Assembly: GCA_936914905.1 (NCBI GenBank)
Contig: CAKZGI010000327.1
Coordinates: 1 to 49,570, forward strand
Source of the DNA: an uncultured Trichormus sp.
GTDB lineage: Bacteria; Cyanobacteriota; Cyanobacteriia; Cyanobacteriales; Nostocaceae
DNA: 49,570 bases
Direction of reading: 5' to 3'
The notes under the pieces: model-generated
Told to the model about the DNA's origin: nothing
The model's database searches: none
Seen by the model: the letters and a program-made list of their open reading frames with translations, nothing else
Part shown: piece by piece, positions 1 through 8,716 of the stretch
How positions within the stretch are numbered: the first letter of the stretch is position 1
Layout: each line of letters starts with the position of its first letter
Translations under genes and position numbers: made by a program

Positions 1-235
1 TCTCATATTTTATAACGCCCTGTGTCCCACGCTCAACTTTTTCTTTTTTTCTCTTACCCCTACTTATTGAGCCGATACTAAATTTGTATCTTAGCAGACT
101 AGGAAAGGGAGAGTTTTTGTGTATTCTTCCTGAAATTACGAATTATTTTAATTCCCAGCAGGAGTTGACCCAAAAAACCTTAAAATGGGTAAAGTGTATT
201 AACATCTGTAACAAATTCACAAATATTAATTATTT
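1..235. other. gene-free leader
   Basis: AT-rich sequence with no convincing reading frame. It is the upstream region of the small membrane-protein gene that starts at 236. No clear ribosome-binding site, operator or repeat was seen. Confidence 0.4.
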
Positions 236-493
236 ATGCCTCCTCGTTGGCCTCGCAAACCAGATCGCAAAGATCCAGATTTCCGCAAATTAGATGACCG
301 CATGAATTTTGCCTTCCATGTAGCTGTTGCTGCTACTGTCAATTCTGGGTTATGGTTTTTCCACATCTTGAAAACCACATCTTGGGAATGGTTAACACCA
401 TTAACTCTAGGCTGGGTAGGAGTAATATTGTTGCATCTAATTTATATTAGTGCGATCGCTAATTACGACCAAATACCACCTAAATCGACCTGA
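236..493 (+). CDS. small two-helix membrane protein (2TM-domain-like)
   Basis: An 85-residue protein of unknown function. The basic N-terminus (MPPRWPRKPDRKDPDFRK) is followed by two hydrophobic stretches, about residues 25-46 and 52-73, separated by a short polar loop with 'TTSWEW'. This resembles the 2TM-domain small membrane proteins common in cyanobacteria. The HIP1 octamer near 451 lies inside the gene, in keeping with the host genome. The basic end should face the cytoplasm. The family assignment is by general appearance only; existence as a gene is likely because the frame is compact and clearly membrane-like. Confidence 0.6.
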   Translation: MPPRWPRKPDRKDPDFRKLDDRMNFAFHVAVAATVNSGLWFFHILKTTSWEWLTPLTLGWVGVILLHLIYISAIANYDQIPPKST

Positions 494-607
494 AGAGAGA
501 TTACTCAAGCTAGGGTAATTGTAACCTCTGGGAGTAGAGACAAATGACCCAATTAACAGATAAAATGGAGTAAGCTAAAAGTTCCATTCTTACTTAAATA
601 TAGGGTT

Positions 608-916
608 ATGGCTAAAACTAATACCACAGAATTACTAGAAGCCCTAGCAGCAGAAATTGGCGAAAATATCTATATAGATATAGCTAAGTGGCATTTATAT
701 CTAGCTGATGCCAAACTACATAATGTAGTGGCAGAAAAATTTTATCCTTTGATTACCGAAAGAAACGTCAATGAAAACCGAGTCATTCAAGTATTAGAAT
801 CTATTCCCGTCAAAATTGGTGGTGGTAGAAAAGAACTAGCATTAATTGATTTACTACCTCTGCAATGCCAAGTAAACCTAGTAGATATTCTCGAAAAATA
901 CCAAAGAGAATTCTAA
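608..916 (+). CDS. DUF3181 family protein
   Basis: A 102-residue soluble protein recognisable as the cyanobacteria-specific DUF3181 family by its N-terminal part (TELLEALAAEIGENIYID, then AKWHLYLADAKLH). The sequence is mostly amphipathic helix, and there is no signal peptide or membrane segment. Function is unknown. The gene stands alone, 114 bp after the two-helix membrane protein and 88 bp before a small hypothetical gene on the same strand, so co-transcription is possible. Length and start match the family as I know it. Confidence 0.8.
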   Translation: MAKTNTTELLEALAAEIGENIYIDIAKWHLYLADAKLHNVVAEKFYPLITERNVNENRVIQVLESIPVKIGGGRKELALIDLLPLQCQVNLVDILEKYQREF

Positions 917-1004
917 CTTCTCCTCCCTCTTCCTCGACGTTTACCTCCGCGGTTAAAAAACACACATTAACACCAGACCGAATAATAAATGGAGGGTTTT
1001 ATAT

Positions 1005-1223
1005 ATGTTTTTACAACTCAAAAATAGCAGCGATTTAGTGAGAATTATGGATCTATCAATTCTTGGAGATAGAAATCGAGACATTATCCACGCCAAAGAT
1101 CAAGAAGGAGAAGAAAAACAGGAAACAGACCTCTATAAAAAAGAACAGTTAGTATTTCCATCCGGTGAAGAATTACCACGGTGCTGGGTAGATGCCAACT
1201 ATAGAATAGCCCAGATGGCATAA
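1005..1223 (+). CDS. conserved hypothetical protein (cyanobacterial)
   Basis: A 72-residue acidic protein. An N-terminal 'MFLQLKNSSDLVRIMDLS' is followed by a charged, probably disordered middle (DQEGEEKQETDLYKKE) and a C-terminal motif 'LPRCWVDANYR' that looks conserved. A good Shine-Dalgarno sequence (GGAGGG, 991-996) sits 8 bases upstream of the ATG. Similar short proteins occur in other Nostocales, but I know no function. A bidirectional terminator follows at 1240. Confidence 0.6.
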   Translation: MFLQLKNSSDLVRIMDLSILGDRNRDIIHAKDQEGEEKQETDLYKKEQLVFPSGEELPRCWVDANYRIAQMA

Positions 1224-1239
1224 GTCATTAGATATTTTA

Positions 1240-1264
1240 GGGGTAAAGCATTGTGCATTACCCC
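1240..1264. terminator. bidirectional hairpin terminator
   Basis: The stem GGGGTAA/TTACCCC with an inner GCA/TGC stem and a TTG loop lies exactly between two convergent genes (ends 1223 and 1274). T-rich sequence on one side and AT-rich sequence on the other suit termination in both directions. Confidence 0.6.
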
Positions 1265-1273
1265 CATCTAAAT

Positions 1274-1732
1274 TTAATTAACAGCCGCTTTTTCTTCTGG
1301 TGTCAAACCTTCAGAACCTTTAGAAAAGGCTTTAAAAATACAAGAAGTGAAAATATGAGAGAGTACACCTATTGGACCTGCAAACAAACATAAAGCCAAA
1401 GAATGAATTGTCCAAATCCCTGTTTTTTGTCCTTCCCAATATATCCACCGACCAACAAATAAATCCATTACGAGAAAATGAATCCAACCTGTAGCAGCGG
1501 CTGTTTCATCACTAAAAAACTTAGCTATATCCGCTAATTGAGGATTTGATAAAGCTGCGGCATTTTCTGGGGTAATGCTGGTGACAAATAAGTACACATA
1601 AGCAGCAGCTAAAACCACAAAAGGTAGATAAGATTCCATTACCTTGCGAGTAACTTTCCAGTTCGGTAATAAAATCATTAATGCCCAAAAAGGCAAAACT
1701 AAAAGATTTGCACTGTTAAATAACACTGTCAT
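1274..1732 (-). CDS. ABA4-like membrane protein (DUF4281)
   Basis: A 152-residue integral membrane protein of the ABA4-like/DUF4281 family. In plants, ABA4 is needed for neoxanthin formation; the cyanobacterial role is not known. Hydrophobic segments lie at about residues 5-24, 34-52, 84-98 and 107-130. Family-like motifs are 'WIHFLVMDLFVGRWI' and 'CLFAGPIGVLSHI'. The gene begins 9 bp after the end of the CobW-type GTPase gene on the same strand, so the two are probably co-transcribed. A link to carotenoid chemistry is inferred from the family only. Confidence 0.8.
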   Translation of the reverse strand: MTVLFNSANLLVLPFWALMILLPNWKVTRKVMESYLPFVVLAAAYVYLFVTSITPENAAALSNPQLADIAKFFSDETAAATGWIHFLVMDLFVGRWIYWEGQKTGIWTIHSLALCLFAGPIGVLSHIFTSCIFKAFSKGSEGLTPEEKAAVN

Positions 1733-1741
1733 ATTTATACT

Positions 1742-2791
1742 TTACAAGGCAACAAGTTGAGATTCTATTTCTGAAGATTGTAAATCACGACCAATAAAAA
1801 CTAAACTGGTTTGTTTTGCTTCTTCTGGCCTCCAAGGACGGTCATAAAACTTATCAAATCTTGTCCCTACACCTTGCATAACTAACCTCATGGGTTTATT
1901 TGTGACTGCAACAAAACCTTTAATTCTGTAAATTTCTTGTTCTTGTGCCAGTTTTCCTAATATTGATTGCAACTTTTCTGGGTCAAAAGTGCGGTCTAAA
2001 ATGACATGAGTTGAGTTAATTTCATCATCATGATGATGGTCTTCTTCTGAGTCATGATGACTAGGACGAGAATCTAAATTATCTTCAACTGCGGACTCAA
2101 ATCCTAATAGTATGGATGCGTCTAGTTTACCATAATCACTAGAGACAACTTTTACTTCTCTGGGTAATTCATTTTTGACTAATTCAATTACTTGCGCTTG
2201 TGTTGCATCATCAACTAAATCGATTTTATTCAAAATTACCAAATCTGCACAAGCAAGTTGGTCTTCAAATAATTCTTGCAATGGTGTTTCATGTTCTAGG
2301 TTATCATTTTCTTGCCGTTGTGCAGCGATCGCATCTAAATCACTGGCAAATGTTCCCGCAGCCACCGCAGCACAATCTACAACTGTAATCACTGCATCTA
2401 CTGTAGCTGCATTGCGGATTTCTTGCCAACGAAAAGCTTTAACTAAAGGTTTTGGTAAGGCTAACCCAGAGGTTTCAATAATAATACAATCAATAGTATC
2501 TCGGCGTTTAATTAACTCCCGCATTGTCGGGTAAAATTCCTCTTGGACTGTGCAGCATAAACAGCCGTTTGTGAGTTCAAATATATTATTCTCTGGATTT
2601 TCTTCTGTTTCATCTTCCGGGCAAATTTGACAGGATTTTAATAATTCTCCATCTATACCCAGTTCGCCAAATTCGTTGACTAATACTGCTATGCGTCGTC
2701 CTTGCTTGTTTTGGAGGAGGTGACGGATGAGGCTGGTTTTACCGCTTCCTAAGAAGCCTGTAATGACTGTAACGGGAATTTTTGTGGCCAT
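1742..2791 (-). CDS. CobW/COG0523-family GTPase, putative metallochaperone
   Basis: A 349-residue G3E-family P-loop GTPase. Walker A is 'GFLGSGKTS' (about residues 11-19), the family metal-binding CxCC is 'GCLCC' (about 76-80), and the guanine-specificity motif is 'NKID'. A histidine/acidic stretch 'HHDSEEDHHHDDE' (about 245-257) precedes the C-terminal CobW domain. COG0523 proteins with such His-rich linkers handle zinc, cobalt or nickel insertion. The metal cannot be told from sequence; zinc is the usual guess. A tightly spaced ABA4-like gene follows. No Zur or Fur box was recognised upstream. Confidence 0.85.
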   Translation of the reverse strand: MATKIPVTVITGFLGSGKTSLIRHLLQNKQGRRIAVLVNEFGELGIDGELLKSCQICPEDETEENPENNIFELTNGCLCCTVQEEFYPTMRELIKRRDTIDCIIIETSGLALPKPLVKAFRWQEIRNAATVDAVITVVDCAAVAAGTFASDLDAIAAQRQENDNLEHETPLQELFEDQLACADLVILNKIDLVDDATQAQVIELVKNELPREVKVVSSDYGKLDASILLGFESAVEDNLDSRPSHHDSEEDHHHDDEINSTHVILDRTFDPEKLQSILGKLAQEQEIYRIKGFVAVTNKPMRLVMQGVGTRFDKFYDRPWRPEEAKQTSLVFIGRDLQSSEIESQLVAL

Positions 2792-2986
2792 GTTTGGTGT
2801 GTAGTTTTATTAATTAATAAAAAATCATTATACCCCAGAATAATTAATTGCTCCGTTTCTACTAGAAGAATACAGAATCAAGTAAAACATTAATCCTAGA
2901 AATTTGCATTTTATTGCATATATTTAAGGTTTATTAAAATGGTTCTATTCTAGAATCATAGGATGTTCACAGGGTGGTAATCAATT

Positions 2987-3376
2987 ATGCAAATTAGAGG
3001 AATGAGCTTCGCTTTAGTTTTTAGTCTTTCTTTGCCCATGATCACAGATATTGCCGTCCAGACTCAAGCTGTGGCTAATCTACCTTTTCCAGAGGGAGAA
3101 TTTTTTAATGGCCAGGGTCAATCGCATAGTTAGAATTTAACTCTTTGGGAAGTCCAAGGTAAGTATTACTTTAAAAACTTAAACCTGAAAACAGGGAAAA
3201 AACTCTGTTTACTTGGTGCTAAAGCATCTGGTACTAAAGCTCGTCCTGTCTTCACCTCGACTAATGCCAAATATAAATATCGAGTTTCCTGGCAAACTAT
3301 CGAACCAATTTTGGTTCGATTACAGGTAATAAACCCTTCAGAACAGTTGATTTTAAATGAACTTCTCATTCGTTAA
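2987..3376 (+). pseudogene. secreted small protein gene interrupted by an in-frame amber stop
   Basis: One frame of 130 codons carries a start, a hydrophobic signal-peptide-like N-terminus (MSFALVFSLSLPMI, followed by a TQAVA-type cleavage region) and a natural end at 3376. It is broken by a single TAG at 3131-3133 (codon 49). The downstream half (NLTLWEVQGKYYFKNLNLK onward) keeps ordinary codon use and amphipathic beta-like character. The lesion is either recent or a sequencing error. The protein family was not recognised. There is no frameshift. Confidence 0.6.
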
Positions 3377-3687
3377 CCTGGTGAATATGAATATCCTAAT
3401 ACCACTAAATGTTAGAACATATTAAGAATGACTCAAAACTATCATAATTAAACCCTTGAAAAGGTTCAGATGACCTGAAAACTTTTACACTAACTAAAAT
3501 AAAGTAAATATTTCAAGAGTTTGGGCGATCGCAAGGAAAGTTCCCGTAGGTAAAATTCTGAATCTCCCAGAAATGAAAGTGTTAGAAGTTTTCTATATAA
3601 ATAGGAGAAAATGACAAGGCCTGCCATTATTTCATTGTCAGTATCATCTATAAATAGATTTATTCAAAATCACCAAATCAGCCAGTT
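3377..3687. other. gene-free interval
   Basis: About 310 AT-rich bases between the broken secreted-protein gene and the convergent kinase gene. I see one near-HIP1 site (about 3525) and no gene or clear terminator. Confidence 0.4.
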
Positions 3688-5289
3688 CTATAAAAACCCG
3701 CGTTTGCCATTGGGACGCACTGTTAGCCAATTAATCTTTGCTAATGCGAGTTGTTCGTCAGTAACTTTTGCTCCCGTAAGATTTGCACCACACAAATTAG
3801 TTCCCCGGAGATTAGCCTGACTCATATAAGCATAACTGAGATCAGCCCCTCTTAAGTCAGCTCCTTCTAAATCAGCATGGCTTAAGTAAGCTTTTGTCAA
3901 ATTAGTATCTCTTAAGTTTGTTTGCATTAAACTAGCTCTACCAAAGTCGGTATTTTGAAGATTAGCACCTTGGAGGTTGGTTTTTCTTAATTGAGCGGAA
4001 TGGAAATTAGTTCCCGATAAATCTGCACCTTCTAAGTTCAAAAGACTGATATTGAAAGAAGCAAAATCCCTTCTGCCTTTTAAGTGTGCTTTGAGGAGAG
4101 TTTCGGAATTTAATCGGCGATTAATTTGAGAACCACTGAGATCGCTGTTAGCTGCACTGGACGGTTTAGATATCAACTGCTTGTTCTGGGTTCGTCCAGC
4201 CCGCAATCCATATGTTTCTGGTGATTTAGCTCTTCTAGCACGAATGGCAGCTGCTACCTGTGCCACACCATCATTGCTACCGGAAGTAGGATTACTCGAC
4301 AAATTACCAGAATTTTCTGGTCGATTCTGTATTTTATCTCTACTATCAGTTTCAGTTTTTACAATTAATTCTTCGGCTAATCTGTCTAGATATGGTTCCA
4401 TATCCATCGCCCTGAGTACATCTGAAGCTGACTGGTAACGATTGCGGATTGAAACCTCCAACATTTTCTTTAACACAGTGGTTAAATGGCCGCTCATATT
4501 TACCATATGTTCCCACATCATCTCACCTGTTGTGGGATTGTATGGAATGCCTTTCGGAGTTTTCCCTGTCAGTAGATAAATACACGTCACTCCTAGTGCG
4601 TAGATATCACTAGAGTAAACTGGACGCATCGCCATTTGCTCTGGAGGGGCAAAACCAGGAGTACCAATCGCGTAACCTGTTAATACCGTTTGTCCCGATT
4701 GCTTAGGCGCAATTTGGCTGACTTGGTTTTTGACAGCGCCAAAATCAATTAATACTAGTCTGGCATCTTGAGTGCGGCGAATTAAGTTAGCTGGTTTGAT
4801 ATCACGATGAATTACCTTGAGGTCATGAATGTATTGCAGTAATGGCAAAATCTCTGTTAAGAACTGTTTCACTCCAGCTTCTCTATAGAATCCGGTTTTT
4901 TTAACTTCTTGTTGGAGAGTAGCACCACTGATATATTCCTGAACTAAATAAAATTGTGTTTCTTCTTCAAAAGAGTCTAATAGCCTTGGGATTTGGGGAT
5001 GATTACCAATCTTACCTAGTGTTTTAGCTTCTCTGTCAAACAGATCCCGTGCCATTTGTAATATGTGTGGGGCTGTTCCTGACGGACGGAGTTGCTTGAT
5101 TACACAACACGGTTCTCCTGGTAGGACTTCATCTACGGCTACAAAGGTGGCTCCAAAGCCCCCTTGACCTAACGGTTTAATAATCTGATAGCGATCGCGC
5201 AATAGTAATGGTGAGCCACAAGAATTACACCTCTGACTAGATGACAAATTTTTGGGATGGGCACAGGTAGGATTGAAGCAGTAGCTCAT
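3688..5289 (-). CDS. Ser/Thr protein kinase with N-terminal zinc ribbon and C-terminal pentapeptide repeats (SpkB-like)
   Basis: A 533-residue Hanks-type kinase. A four-cysteine zinc ribbon (C4, C9, C21, C24) precedes the kinase domain from about residue 33: glycine loop 'GQGGFGATF', Lys65 in 'VIKQL', catalytic Asp163 in 'HRDIKPANL', Asp182 in 'DFGAVK', and 'APPEQ' in place of APE. All catalytic residues are present, so it should be active. After a low-complexity linker, about residues 405-515 form pentapeptide repeats (A[DN]LxG units), a right-handed beta-helix often used for protein contacts. Synechocystis SpkB has the same cysteine-motif/kinase/pentapeptide layout. There is no membrane segment, so it is cytosolic. 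It stands alone on the minus strand. Confidence 0.9.
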   Translation of the reverse strand: MSYCFNPTCAHPKNLSSSQRCNSCGSPLLLRDRYQIIKPLGQGGFGATFVAVDEVLPGEPCCVIKQLRPSGTAPHILQMARDLFDREAKTLGKIGNHPQIPRLLDSFEEETQFYLVQEYISGATLQQEVKKTGFYREAGVKQFLTEILPLLQYIHDLKVIHRDIKPANLIRRTQDARLVLIDFGAVKNQVSQIAPKQSGQTVLTGYAIGTPGFAPPEQMAMRPVYSSDIYALGVTCIYLLTGKTPKGIPYNPTTGEMMWEHMVNMSGHLTTVLKKMLEVSIRNRYQSASDVLRAMDMEPYLDRLAEELIVKTETDSRDKIQNRPENSGNLSSNPTSGSNDGVAQVAAAIRARRAKSPETYGLRAGRTQNKQLISKPSSAANSDLSGSQINRRLNSETLLKAHLKGRRDFASFNISLLNLEGADLSGTNFHSAQLRKTNLQGANLQNTDFGRASLMQTNLRDTNLTKAYLSHADLEGADLRGADLSYAYMSQANLRGTNLCGANLTGAKVTDEQLALAKINWLTVRPNGKRGFL

Positions 5290-5680
5290 GCACTGTTAAC
5301 TCGCTGCACGAAGGATAAGGGAAAAATTAGACTCTCATTACATTACATTATTGAGAGTAAATCCTAACTTTATCAGGCAATTTTTGTGGAAATGTTGTTA
5401 AAGAGTTTCTAAAGTTATATGGATGATAATTCAAGTTATAGTAAACCTAGCGAAATTAACTTCGCTTTGAAGCAAAGTTGTTGTCTTGACTATTATCTCA
5501 TTAAAATCATGCTGTAGTAGCTGCTTTTTTTATGTAAAATCACTGTAAAATCAATCATATTTGATATGAAGTAATTATAGAATTAGGATTGCTATCACTT
5601 AAGTATCTCATACTGCTCAGTTAACCATCTCAAAATTGTTAGTTGCTTTGGGAAAAGGTTCATGGCTAAGGATTCCTTTT
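5290..5680. other. upstream region of the kinase gene, no gene seen
   Basis: AT-rich DNA upstream of the kinase start. Short inverted pieces are visible (CTCTCA/TGAGAG near 5333-5357), but there is no convincing gene. It presumably contains the kinase promoter. Confidence 0.35.
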
Positions 5681-5766
5681 ACAGCAAATTGCAGATCAAT
5701 GAGGTACAGAATCTAAATTTAAACCTAGACAGCAAGAGAATTTTGCTCCTGACTCCTGACTCCTAC
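5681..5766 (+). repeat. dispersed repeat family B, copy 1
   Basis: About 86 bp running from 'ACAGCAAATTGCAGATCAATG' territory to the 'GACTCCTGACTCCT' heptamers. The same sequence occurs inverted at 47420-47506 with roughly 85-90 percent identity by eye. Noncoding in both places. Confidence 0.7.
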
Positions 5767-5847
5767 TATATCTGATTACGGTTAATTTTAATTTAAGAAA
5801 AGCATGAATAATTGTTCATGTGTTATATTGTAATCTCCAGTCAAAAA

Positions 5848-5973
5848 ATGGATAAATTTATGACAATCGTTAATCAAATGAAATGCGCTTTTCATCTTTG
5901 TTTATGTGTAGTTTCCCTAGGAAACGCTATCTGCAAAGATGGTAAATACTATTGCTTTGATGGCTGTGGTTAA
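5848..5973 (+). CDS. possible small cysteine-rich peptide
   Basis: A 41-codon frame, MDKFMTIVNQMKC then AFHLCLCVVSLGNAICKDGK, ending YYCFDGCG. It has six cysteines and a hydrophobic core. It overlaps a second short frame (5939-6013). No ribosome-binding site is obvious and no family was recognised. It may be a decayed or spurious frame; the only argument for it is the clustering of Cys and Gly. Confidence 0.2.
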   Translation: MDKFMTIVNQMKCAFHLCLCVVSLGNAICKDGKYYCFDGCG

Positions 5974-6013
5974 GGGTATGAAAGGCTGTGGTCATAATGG
6001 ATGTGGCTGTTAA
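5939..6013 (+). CDS. possible 24-residue Cys/Gly micropeptide
   Basis: A 24-codon frame, MVNTIALMAVVKGMKG then CGHNGCGC. It is hydrophobic first and ends in a CGHNGCGC cluster that could bind metal. It overlaps the preceding 41-codon frame in another phase and lies 20 bp before a MITE. Existence is uncertain. Confidence 0.2.
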   Translation: MVNTIALMAVVKGMKGCGHNGCGC

Positions 6014-6033
6014 GGAAAAGGAAAAGGCGAACT

Positions 6034-6136
6034 TAGCAGTCTGTCAACCCAAAAATTACGGGTGAAGGGAAACAGGGGAAGAATAGAAATGTTTTGTCCT
6101 ATCATTATCCGTCAAAATGTCTTTGACAGACTACTA
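6034..6136. mobile_element. small MITE-like element with TA flanks
   Basis: Terminal inverted repeats TAGCAGTCTGTCAA (left) and TTGACAGACTACTA (right) match at 13 of 14 positions. Inner similarity continues (ACGG at about the same distance from each end). TA occurs at both borders, as expected for Tc1/IS630-type target duplication. About 100 bp with no coding capacity. Confidence 0.55.
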
Positions 6137-6169
6137 GGTAGATGCAAATCAATATAACTATATTGAGAA

Positions 6170-6220
6170 GGGAAAAGGGTAAGGGGAAAAGTTTTTTCCT
6201 TTTCCCCTTACCCTTTTCCC
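6170..6220. terminator. very long perfect hairpin downstream of hemL
   Basis: A perfect 22-bp inverted repeat of purine/pyrimidine-biased sequence (GGGAAAAGGGTAAGGGGAAA-type arm, 6170-6191 against 6199-6220) with a 7-base loop. It lies about 210 bp past the end of hemL and may stabilise or end that transcript. It could equally be one of the short tandem repeats typical of these genomes, arranged as a palindrome. Confidence 0.5.
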
Positions 6221-6431
6221 TACAAAACTTTACATAGTTCAGTTTAATCCCACCGACTTGCTTACTCCTCATCTCCCTTTTCTTTGCTACCGTGTACACA
6301 CAAGTAATTTAGCCCAGTCCTCACTGAACCCCCCTAACCCCCAATTATGGGGGACTTAGCGGGCGAAATAGGCTGAAACGAAGACAGGTAGTAATTGTCT
6401 GTACACCCTAGCTTTTCTTGGTGGGAAAAGG

Positions 6432-7730
6432 TTACAGACTAGAAAGCACATCTTTTGCAGTGGCTAAAGTTTTGTCAATATCTTCATCTGTGTGAGCCAA
6501 AGAAGTAAACCCAGCCTCAAACTGAGATGGTGCTAAGTAGATACCACGCTCTAACATCCCACGATGGAAACGCCCAAATTTCCCTCTATCACACTTTTTT
6601 GCATCTTCATAGTTATGGACTGGCCCGGCAGTGAAAAATAAGCCAAACATGGCGCTGATATGACCACCACAAGCGGCATGACCAGTTTCTTGGGTAATTT
6701 TGAGCAACCCATCGGCTAGTTTCTTGGTAATGCGTTCTAGGTACTGGTAACTACCTGGTTTTTGAAGTAATTCTAGTGTTTTAATTCCCGCAGTCATAGC
6801 CAGCGGATTACCAGAAAGAGTCCCGGCCTGATATACAGAACCAGCAGGAGCAACCATTGACATGATATCGCGGCGACCACCATAGGCTCCTACTGGCAAG
6901 CCACCACCGATGATTTTACCGAGTGTTGTCAAATCTGGTGTAATGCCAAATTTTTCTTGAGCGCCACCGTAGGCAATACGGAAGCCAGTCATTACTTCAT
7001 CAAATACTAGTAATGCGTCATATTCGTGCGTAAGTTCTCGTAATCCTTCCAAGAAACCAGCATCGGGAGTAATAAAGCCAGCATTACCAACTACTGGTTC
7101 GAGAATCACACCAGCAATTTGATTCTTGTTTTCTTCAAACAAGGCTTTGACAGCTTCTAAATCATTATAAGGTGCTGTTAATGTGTCACTGGTTGCTGCT
7201 TTGGGAACTCCTGGGGAATCGGGTAAACCCAGTGTAGCTACACCAGAACCCGCTTTAACGAGGAACATATCAGCATGTCCGTGATAGCAACCTTCAAACT
7301 TGATGATTTTATCTCGTTTGGTGAAGGCTCGCATTAACCGCAGTACGGCCATACAAGCTTCAGTTCCAGAGTTCACAAATCTGACCATTTCGATGCTAGG
7401 AACAGCATCTATCATCATTTCAGCTAAGACATTTTCTAACGCACAGGGTGCCCCGAAGCTGGTGCCTTTTTCCAAGGCTGTATGCAGTGCTGTGATCACT
7501 TCTGGATGGGCATGACCGCAAATAGCCGGTCCCCAAGTACCCACGTAGTCGATGTATTGGTTGCCGTCTACATCCCAAATATAGGCTCCGTTAACGCGAT
7601 CAAATACTATGGGTTGTCCACCGACGGATTTAAATGCACGGACTGGAGAACTAACTCCTCCTGGCATCAGGTTTTGAGCAGCCGCAAAAATTTCTTGTGA
7701 TTTTGTGGTTTTAATGGTGGTCTTTACCAA
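6432..7730 (-). CDS. hemL: glutamate-1-semialdehyde 2,1-aminomutase
   Basis: A 432-residue PLP-dependent class-III aminotransferase that converts glutamate-1-semialdehyde to 5-aminolevulinate, the committed precursor of heme, chlorophyll and bilins, in the cytosol. Signatures are '[18 protein letters not shown]' near the N-terminus, '[16 protein letters not shown]', 'FDEVMTGFR' (PLP-binding Asp) and '[18 protein letters not shown]' with the Schiff-base Lys. Full family length and no lesion. It stands alone on the minus strand, divergent from hisIE with about 195 bp between them. The extended hairpin at 6170 may end its transcript. Confidence 0.97.
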   Translation of the reverse strand: MVKTTIKTTKSQEIFAAAQNLMPGGVSSPVRAFKSVGGQPIVFDRVNGAYIWDVDGNQYIDYVGTWGPAICGHAHPEVITALHTALEKGTSFGAPCALENVLAEMMIDAVPSIEMVRFVNSGTEACMAVLRLMRAFTKRDKIIKFEGCYHGHADMFLVKAGSGVATLGLPDSPGVPKAATSDTLTAPYNDLEAVKALFEENKNQIAGVILEPVVGNAGFITPDAGFLEGLRELTHEYDALLVFDEVMTGFRIAYGGAQEKFGITPDLTTLGKIIGGGLPVGAYGGRRDIMSMVAPAGSVYQAGTLSGNPLAMTAGIKTLELLQKPGSYQYLERITKKLADGLLKITQETGHAACGGHISAMFGLFFTAGPVHNYEDAKKCDRGKFGRFHRGMLERGIYLAPSQFEAGFTSLAHTDEDIDKTLATAKDVLSSL

Positions 7731-7925
7731 GGGTAATCTCCTATAAGTGGTGACTAAATCGAGCTTCTATCTTAAGGATAGGGCGAAAAAATGCTGAGAA
7801 TTTCTATAGTAATAGAATTGATTAAACCAAAGAAAATGACAATATCAATATTATTATTCTTTCTGGTAAACTCCTGTTAGCACCTTGAATTCATTGATTA
7901 TTGTTAACTTACAAAAGTTTTTGGT

Positions 7926-8576
7926 ATGTCTTCTCCCGAACTGCGATCGCTACAATCTGCCATCCCTGTTGAAAAAATCCGCTACGATGACAAGGGTTTA
8001 GTGGCAGCAATTGTCCAAGATTATCTGGATGGTACTGTCTTAATGATGGCCTGGATGAATCGGGAGTCTTTAGACAAGACCCTAGAAACTGGAGAAACTT
8101 GGTTTTGGAGTCGTTCCCGTCAGGAGTTATGGCATAAAGGGTCTACTTCTGGTCATATTCAGAAGGTGCAGAGTATCCGTTATGACTGTGATAGTGATGC
8201 TTTACTGATTGGAGTTGAGCAGCTGGGAGATATTGCTTGTCATACTGGGGAGCGTAGTTGTTTTCACCAAGTTAATGGGAAAATCGCCCCTCCACCAGCA
8301 GATATGCTATCGCAGCTTTTCCAGGTAATATCCAATCGCCGTGATCATCCCAATGAAAGTTCTTATACCTGTAAGTTATTGGCAGGTGGTGATAATAAAA
8401 TTTTGAAAAAGATTGGTGAGGAAAGTGCCGAGGTAGTTATGGCGTGTAAAGATGATGATGCTGATGCGATTGCAGCTGAAGTTGCAGACCTGTTTTATCA
8501 TACCCTCGTGGCGATCGCACATCATCAAGTTGACCTAAAAGCTGTATATCGTAAATTGCAAGAACGCCGGAAATAG
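7926..8576 (+). CDS. hisIE: bifunctional phosphoribosyl-AMP cyclohydrolase / phosphoribosyl-ATP pyrophosphatase
   Basis: A 216-residue fusion that catalyses steps 2 and 3 of histidine synthesis. The HisI half (about residues 15-115) shows '[26 protein letters not shown]' spread over its start, then 'HKGSTSGH' and the zinc/metal residues in 'YDCDSDALL' and '[11 protein letters not shown]'. The HisE half (about 125-216) shows '[21 protein letters not shown]', the acidic 'EESAEVVMA' and '[11 protein letters not shown]'. Both domains are complete. A HIP1 octamer lies in codons 7-10. It is monocistronic as far as can be seen. Confidence 0.96.
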   Translation: MSSPELRSLQSAIPVEKIRYDDKGLVAAIVQDYLDGTVLMMAWMNRESLDKTLETGETWFWSRSRQELWHKGSTSGHIQKVQSIRYDCDSDALLIGVEQLGDIACHTGERSCFHQVNGKIAPPPADMLSQLFQVISNRRDHPNESSYTCKLLAGGDNKILKKIGEESAEVVMACKDDDADAIAAEVADLFYHTLVAIAHHQVDLKAVYRKLQERRK

Positions 8577-8660
8577 GACTGGGGAGATGGGGGAGATGAG
8601 GAAGATGGTGAGGACAATTTATTTTTCCCTCTTCCTTATTTATCGTGATTTATCCTGATA

Positions 8661-8679
8661 GCGCAGCGTGGTGTAAGCC
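8661..8679. repeat. dispersed GCGCAGCGTGG-TAAGCC repeat, copy 1
   Basis: A short GC-rich palindromic repeat in otherwise AT-rich spacer between two convergent genes. Related copies occur at 21762-21780, 31321-31340 and 40337-40354. The adjoining 8580-8640 is short tandem G/A-rich heptamer sequence. Confidence 0.6.
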
Positions 8680-8716
8680 TTCTGCCTGCTGCCTTCTGTC
8701 TCCAATCCCCAATGAC

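Noticed and set aside
84-293. 69-codon frame at the left edge
   Set aside because: Overlaps the better small membrane-protein gene in another phase and has no protein-like features.
2175-2534. 119-codon plus-strand frame opposite the CobW gene
   Set aside because: Antisense shadow; the minus strand carries all GTPase motifs.
3611-3820. Plus-strand frame overlapping the kinase 3' end
   Set aside because: Antisense to the pentapeptide repeats, low complexity.
6105-6299. 64-codon minus-strand frame
   Set aside because: Runs through the MITE edge and the long palindrome; composition is repeat-derived.
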